A DNA stretch of 64,000 bases from Pezicula radicicola (lineage: Eukaryota > Ascomycota > Leotiomycetes > Helotiales > Dermateaceae): the NCBI GenBank assembly GCA_003008705.1, contig PDUO01000002.1:1754898-1818897 (forward strand), in the 5' to 3' direction. Within the stretch, counting starts at the first letter, position 1. Each line of letters opens with the position of its first letter. This document shows positions 58,579 to 64,000 of the stretch, in pieces. A model generated the notes under the pieces. That model had not been told where the DNA came from and did not search any database. It saw only the letters and a program-made list of their open reading frames with translations. The translations under genes and the position numbers were made by a program.

Positions 58579-60243
58579 TTAGAGACCTTCTTCGCCAGCT
58601 TTGCAGAGTTTTATTTCACGGCCCCATTCAGACTTCAAGACTTGCGAGGCAGTGATACGACGAGTAGGATTTGGGTCGAGGATAGAGTAGATGACATTAC
58701 GGCAGCGAGCCTTTTGCCCCATGTCAGTCTCTGTTTGAAGCAAAGGGGTTGGTATATAACTTACTCGGTGCAGAGATTCGATGGGAGCATACCCCTCCTC
58801 ATCTCTTCGACCTTCCAAGTAGCGCTCGTAGAATTCGTCTTCGTCCTTCTTCGCAACACGCCACAAATGCCGGCCAGTTCGCATGGCCATGTAAATTACA
58901 CCTGTAGCCCAAACATCCACAGCTCTAGCGTCGAATTCAGTGTCGATGTACTCTTCCGGTGCAATATAGGGAGCGGAACCACAAAGGCCAGTGACCATGT
59001 GTGCATCGGTTTCCCAGGCCATCCGGAAGCATTCACCGTTGCCAAAGTCGGTGATTTTGAGGGAACCATGGGTGGTTAGAAGGAGGTTTTCAGGCTTCAA
59101 ATCTCTGTGTGCTACACCCATCTCATGCATGTATTCAACACCACGCATCATCTGCTTGAAATAACAATCCGCCTCACTAACTTCCAGCTTTCCAGCAGCA
59201 AGAACAAGTGTGTAGAGATCACCACCAGCACAGAACTCCATTACTTCGCAGTAGTCGCCCTTTGAATCCTGAAGGAGATCAAGGGTATGTATCACGTTGG
59301 GATGTCTTAATGAAGAGGATATGCAGAATTCGGATGTCAGTCGTTTGCTGTACTTCTTCTCGGTCTCCTCCGGACGACGGCGGAATTCCTTCACGGCATA
59401 GAGCTGCTCACCAGAGCCTTCCATCCGCTTGTGTGATATCCTGACAATGCCAAACGCTCCACGTCCCACGATTTCCTGGCATTTGCCATACTTCTCCACC
59501 AGTGTGGCTGTAGCATTTGGTCCACCTTTCCGGTCCGATGCCGAGGCCAGTGTTTCTTTCTCGCGCTTCAACTGATCCACCCAGGATGACCTCAGCGAGA
59601 GTTGCTGTTCTCCCTCATGCTGTTCTGCATTCTTTGCCTTGCCACTGATCACGTTGCGCAGCATATCCGATAACTTCTCCTGCCGTTTGGCGCTCTTAAG
59701 GTGATGTTCATGGCCACCCTGGACTTCTGGGTTAACAACGTAGCGGTGATGCGCTGCATTGCTAACCGTTGGTTTTCCCTTGGATGCGGCCGTGATTGCT
59801 CTTTCTTTTGACGTCGCCGCCTTGTCTGAGGAAGAAGTCTTTCGAGCTGGTGGGTTGGGCCTCAGCGCTGGGGAGCCCTCGGGTTGTGGGGTTGAGGTAA
59901 TGGATCTCGCCGCTGGCGGTTTTGCGGGTTGCAAAGTTAAGCTGTCTTGCGATTTTATACCATCTTTCGTAGAGAACATTCGAGTAAGTCGCTTTGTCAT
60001 TGAGGGTTTCTCTGTTGCCAATACCGCTGGTGCTGGTTTGAGATGTGGCTCAGATGGTGGCGCGGCATGCCCATTTGCATTGTGATTCGCATTATTTAAG
60101 TTTTCGATGCTGGGAACGCTGCTGCTGTTGGTGGTCGGACGGGAGACTGGCGATCCGATAGCAGAGGACAGAGGTGAAGTTCCTGGGGAAGGTTGCGATT
60201 TCTCGATGGCGCGCGCATCTCGCTGTACGCTGACGGTGGTCAT
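58579..60243 (-). CDS. SAT4: HAL4/SAT4-type Ser/Thr kinase
   Basis: Fungus-specific kinase of the Hal4(Sat4)/Hal5/Npr1 group; the yeast members stabilise potassium and nutrient transporters at the plasma membrane. Exons on the minus strand are 60243-58765 and 58710-58579; 536 aa. The N-terminal half is Ser/Pro-rich and disordered, including SMTKRLTRMFSTKDG. The kinase domain has VGRGAFGIVRISHKR, LYAVKEFRRRPEETEKKY, HRDLKPENLLL, DFGNGECFR, GLCGSAPYIAPEEY and DVWATGVIYMAM. The 54-nt intron (58764-58711) is phase 0 and free of stop codons, so read-through adds 18 residues. I include it as an intron because it begins gtaagt and removal restores SLHRARCRNVIY. The start at M56 of the longest frame is preferred, as upstream sequence is leader-like. 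Confidence 0.9.
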   Translation of the reverse strand: MTTVSVQRDARAIEKSQPSPGTSPLSSAIGSPVSRPTTNSSSVPSIENLNNANHNANGHAAPPSEPHLKPAPAVLATEKPSMTKRLTRMFSTKDGIKSQDSLTLQPAKPPAARSITSTPQPEGSPALRPNPPARKTSSSDKAATSKERAITAASKGKPTVSNAAHHRYVVNPEVQGGHEHHLKSAKRQEKLSDMLRNVISGKAKNAEQHEGEQQLSLRSSWVDQLKREKETLASASDRKGGPNATATLVEKYGKCQEIVGRGAFGIVRISHKRMEGSGEQLYAVKEFRRRPEETEKKYSKRLTSEFCISSSLRHPNVIHTLDLLQDSKGDYCEVMEFCAGGDLYTLVLAAGKLEVSEADCYFKQMMRGVEYMHEMGVAHRDLKPENLLLTTHGSLKITDFGNGECFRMAWETDAHMVTGLCGSAPYIAPEEYIDTEFDARAVDVWATGVIYMAMRTGRHLWRVAKKDEDEFYERYLEGRRDEEGYAPIESLHRVSYIPTPLLQTETDMGQKARCRNVIYSILDPNPTRRITASQVLKSEWGREIKLCKAGEEGL

Positions 60244-62235
60244 AGTTGTGACGTGCACTTTGGTTGCTGCTGATGATGCTGCTCCTCGGCAATGGCAGGG
60301 TTGTGGGACAGGTATAAGAAAAGACCGCCGAGGCGGTACGGGCAGAGCCCGTTCTTGGGAGTGGTCGACTTGGGGGTTAAATAATACTTGGAGGATTTGT
60401 GTGCGCACTATAGGAGGTTGAGATGGGGACGAGTCGCAGGAGTAGGTGGATGAATGTCTTTTAGGAGGGAAAAGAGCGATTTTCAGGCAGGTCGTGTCAG
60501 GAGTCCTTAGTGCTTGCTGGTGCTCGTGCTGGTGCGGTGCTGGTACGGGAGCTTAATATCGGTCAAAGTCAGGTAAAGGTTAGGGTAGGCACCACCGCCA
60601 CCCCTTGAATGAGAAGAAAGTGCGGTCACTTCGACGCAAGTGCGCTGCTGGGGTATCTGCCCTTTTTGCAGGAAGCAGGAAGCAGGAAGTGCAGGAAGCA
60701 AGCAGGAGCCAGCAGCTGGGAGCCGGGGAGCAAGGAGCAGAGAAATTATAAATTTGATGAGGCCGGAACACACCACAAACACCCTACCGCGCACAGCAGC
60801 AAGCACAGTCAGGGCCAGGTCTACTACACATGCTCAGAATAGTGCTTAACTTTTTCTGGTGCGCGATTTATGTGTTTCCCCGATGATGATGACAGTAAAA
60901 TATGATTTATATATATGGAGATATGATAGCCGTATTCACCAGTAAATCCTCTCTAAAAATGCCCAGTTTAAATCCAAAAGGGTCAAAAAGAGTGGTTTCG
61001 TAAGCTGAGTAAAAATTATCTATTACTAAGTTGTTGACTGAACTAGATGAATGCGTCGCGGCGCGCCTCCTCCCCAGACACTTTTCTCTCTCCTCATCCT
61101 CTCATCTCTTACGGAGTATTAGCTTCTTTCCACCTAAACTTGCGAAATTATTTGTAGGTCTGATCCATTTAAATTGAAAGAAAAAAAAAAGAAAAAAAAG
61201 AAGGGGAAAAAAAAGTCTCTTCGCCTCATTCCAGTCGCTGGGCTAAGGTAGGTCTCCCTCCTCCAAGGAGTACTTCGTAATATGAATATGCGCCCGTCTC
61301 CCCAGCCTCCCTCTCCCTTTTCATTCCTAAAAGGAAGGACAATCGAGATGGTTCGCAGGCTAGTAGTAGCTATCGGGACTTGCACGCTCTGAGCAACATC
61401 CGCATCCGTCTCACATTTCTAACTTTTGAAATGATATTATTAAAAGCTGAGGCTGCAGAGCATCGAGGTTGGTTGACTCTTGTACATGCTCTTGGCAAGA
61501 CTCTTGGGCCTATGTCGCAGTGCACTGCCATGTAAGAATTGGCACTGCCGTGAAACGCCGCCAATAATCTTGACTTATTAATATTCATCGGTATCTGTGG
61601 TTGAACAAGCTCGCTGAAGCTTTGTTCCCCCTCGCCTTCAGCCCTATCATATGCCACCGGTGCCAGCTCCAATACACACCAGACAGCGTCCACATATCCG
61701 ATGGCAACCGTTTTGCTAGGAAACAGCTTCCTGCTTTCCCGGTGGTACATGTAATAAATAAATGGTACCTTTTTTGTAGAAACTTACCCGTACGTCATTT
61801 TTACATGGACTTCCGTACGAAGTACGAAAAGGCTGACACATTGTTGATCGCCTACCGCCTGTCAAGCAAAATCAGCTTGTTTTTCTCTTTTCGGCCCCTG
61901 TGCGCGGGCTCTCGGTCTTTTACGGTTTTCTATTTATCATTTTTATTTTTATTTTTTATTTTTCGTTTTTATTTCTTGGTCAAGATTTGACATCCCTCAC
62001 CGTCCCATTCCGATCCAATAGCCACGGCTCGGCTTGGAGGATGGCAAACCTTCTGTACGGACTTCTGTACGAAGTAATTCTCCGCGCAGAGAAAAAAAAA
62101 ACGCGCAGTGGCACAGACATAGAAAGGCTCGGGCTCAAGCAAGCTGCTGAAGGACGGTAAAACGGTCAAGGGTGCTTCTTGGAAGCGGAGAACGAACAGC
62201 TCACGCAGCATGAGCATGAAATAATATCACTCACT

Positions 62236-62268
<33 letters not shown>

Positions 62269-64000
62269 CAGCAAAATCTCATCGAGACCGCTCTGGTGGG
62301 TTGTGGATTCTCCCCAGTTCTACACCAGCTCATTGGTTGGCTGAATACCCAAGCTTGGGGTCGTCGTGGACACCTAGCTGCAAGAGGAAGTGAGGGGTAG
62401 TAGTTTGTCCAGTACAGTATTTACCTAGTTCTCCGCTACCATTGTCCTGGACCTAGGCTAGGTAGCGTCCCGTACATACCTTACCTCCATGCAGCATGCT
62501 CTAGAAGCGGTGTGCGCAAGCACGCGCGCGATGCCACCAAACGATGCACACAATACGACTGTACAGCGCAGCAATGCACCGCTATCAGATCATGCTACTA
62601 TAAAAGGCGCTCAACTCCGATGCCGACGCCATATCACAATCTAGCAATTGCAATCCTATCTGACAACAATGGAATCTTTGTTGGCCTCTCTCTGCCTCTG
62701 CATTGCAGAAGTTTCAAGTCCATGGCTGATTGCATGTACATATAGCCTATCGATGAGACATTGAGACCCTCGTGGAACACAGATAGGACATTCCAGCTGA
62801 GCGTGCGGAATGACGGTGAGGGATTTTCTGTTCGGTGTGGTTGCTGGCCTATTGACCTTATCTTCAATTGGCAATTAAATGGGCAACGATGAATCTGACG
62901 CAGAATAGTAGATTTGGCTGATAAATACATAAGACTGCTGTATTTAACGTTGCAGTGCACAATCTCTGACTAATTTCCTGATATTCTCGAGTGTGTGGAA
63001 CGTGATCGATGTTGATGTGTGATAGATCACATAAAATTCCGAGTGGTCCTGTATATTCCGAGACAGTGGTGAGTGGTGCCATTATTTATATACTATGTTC
63101 GTCGGGAAGCAACACTCACTGTCTCATTGGTCTTGGCTAAGTCTAGTCCTCCCACACTTTGCTGTAAGCACGCAATCAAAAACTTGCCATTGTTCTTCAC
63201 ATGTCGAGAGCAAAGAAACTTAGCATGGTAAGAATCTGCTGTAACCCTATGCTAGCCACAACATTGTGTTCATGGCATCGACTATGCTTAGCGAGCATAA
63301 TGCATCGATCAGCTTACAGATTCAGACTCTGAAAAGGTGAAAATTCCCTTGCATAAACCCAACTGGATCGACGATTGACCTTATTTCAAATTCTCTTAGC
63401 AGAAGCATACTTTCTGGCAAAATGAGAGCATCGAGTAAAAGGTTTGCTGGAGGTAATTGCGTGAGAAAACAGAGCTTAATATTGTTTGTTCGCTTATCTG
63501 AATGTGGCCACAAGCGAGGTAACTTGGACTTGGAGGAGTACGCTCGGGCCGGACCTAGGCACGGTATTTGCGGGTCGAGGTCGACGATGACCCTCAGCGG
63601 GTTAAGCATAGGTGAAGCTTCTTTCCGTGACAACTTGTTCCTGGGATCTACAGGTTGTGGGACCAACAAGGCTCAAACCCTATGTTGTTATCGGCGTGTT
63701 CAGATTAACAGTTTTGATAGGCTAACGAAGCTACTGCTCAACATGGAGGCTGTATGCAGGTCCAAAGAGGCGGTAATGTAAGATTGGCCACGCAGCTCAC
63801 TACCGTGCCTCCTGCAGGCAGAAGCATAATTTGAGGTATTCACACCGAGCTGACGGGTTGGACCGGATTCCGCTGGTTGATGATGTGTCCCGGCTGCGTT
63901 CTCAATTAATTGATAACCGTCCCTCGGAGATTTGTACGTGGTGCTTACACACCTCCTGCCTCTACTCCGTACTATTTCCACGGTTAATTATGAGATATTA
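60244..64000. other. Gene-poor right flank
   Basis: 3.76 kb with no supported gene. It contains GCAGGAA repeats (about 60668-60705), a poly-A/purine run (about 61180-61215), a CA microsatellite (62236-62263) and two copies of ACTTCYGTACGAAGTA (61809 and 62061). Frames up to about 129 codons look random. A gene continuing beyond the window edge cannot be excluded. Confidence 0.5.
62236..62263. repeat. CA dinucleotide microsatellite
   Basis: A perfect (CA)n run of about 14 units in intergenic sequence. Confidence 0.85.

Noticed and set aside
60244..60408. N-terminal extension of SAT4
   Set aside because: An open frame exists, but the composition is leader-like and the next ATG (60243) begins the typical Ser/Pro-rich N-terminus.
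63560..63620. Fragment resembling the 5' end of 28S rRNA (GCGGGTTAAGCATA)
   Set aside because: Only about a dozen bases agree with the remembered CGCTGAACTTAAGCATA and the flanks do not match; treated as chance.

Overview
This window is nuclear DNA from a filamentous ascomycete. Genes are intron-rich, with introns of about 45-90 nt that carry GTNNGT donors, CTRAY branch points and short AG acceptors. The gene set is fungal: a C-5 sterol desaturase for ergosterol, a Zn2Cys6 regulator, a GH10 xylanase with a fungal cellulose-binding module, a cell-wall MAPKK and a HAL4/SAT4-type kinase. A leotiomycete (Helotiales-like) plant-associated or saprotrophic species is my inference; nothing seen fixes the genus.

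I support 21 protein-coding genes. From left to right they are: ERG3; tuberin TSC2 (-); the exportin CSE1; a secreted GH10 xylanase; an HSL-type esterase (-); RNA helicase DBP8 (-); an MKK1-type MAPKK; a mitochondrial m-AAA protease (-); a BCS1-like AAA protein; TRAPP subunit BET5 (-); a CaMKK-like kinase; a Zn2Cys6 factor; a DUF3445 heme N-demethylase-like protein (-); a haloacid-dehalogenase-like hydrolase (-); an amino-acid permease; an unknown 2EXR/F-box-like protein; splicing factor BUD31 (-); complex I subunit NDUFA6/B14; RNA polymerase I/III subunit RPC19 (-); an unknown disordered protein; and a HAL4/SAT4 kinase (-). BET5, RPC19 and NDUFA6 are broken into short exons, and I rebuilt them from splice sites plus family resemblance.

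Most genes are unrelated housekeeping functions: trafficking, mitochondrial quality control, TOR and AMPK-type signalling, RNA processing. The exception is 38.9-46.5 kb, where a regulator, a DUF3445 enzyme, a HAD hydrolase and a permease lie together and could form a small nitrogen-scavenging group (inference). Two head-to-head pairs share short promoters: BET5/CaMKK and BUD31/NDUFA6.

Gene-poor, often AT-rich stretches lie at 1.6-3.9, 13.5-15.1, 28.4-29.9, 32.6-34.6, 51.4-54.6, 56.0-58.6 and 60.2-64.0 kb. Repeats include a 251-bp Tc1/mariner-type MITE (19576-19826), a tRNA-derived SINE-like element (about 22650-22830), and an approximately 42-bp tandem repeat upstream of CSE1 with an inverted, diverged relative downstream. 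Related motifs sit inside enlarged introns of the BCS1-like gene.

The most striking observation is in NDUFA6. The reading frame closes only if a single-nucleotide exon (T at 50305) is spliced between two introns with good consensus signals, and that base rebuilds a His codon at a position I recall as conserved in the animal orthologue.
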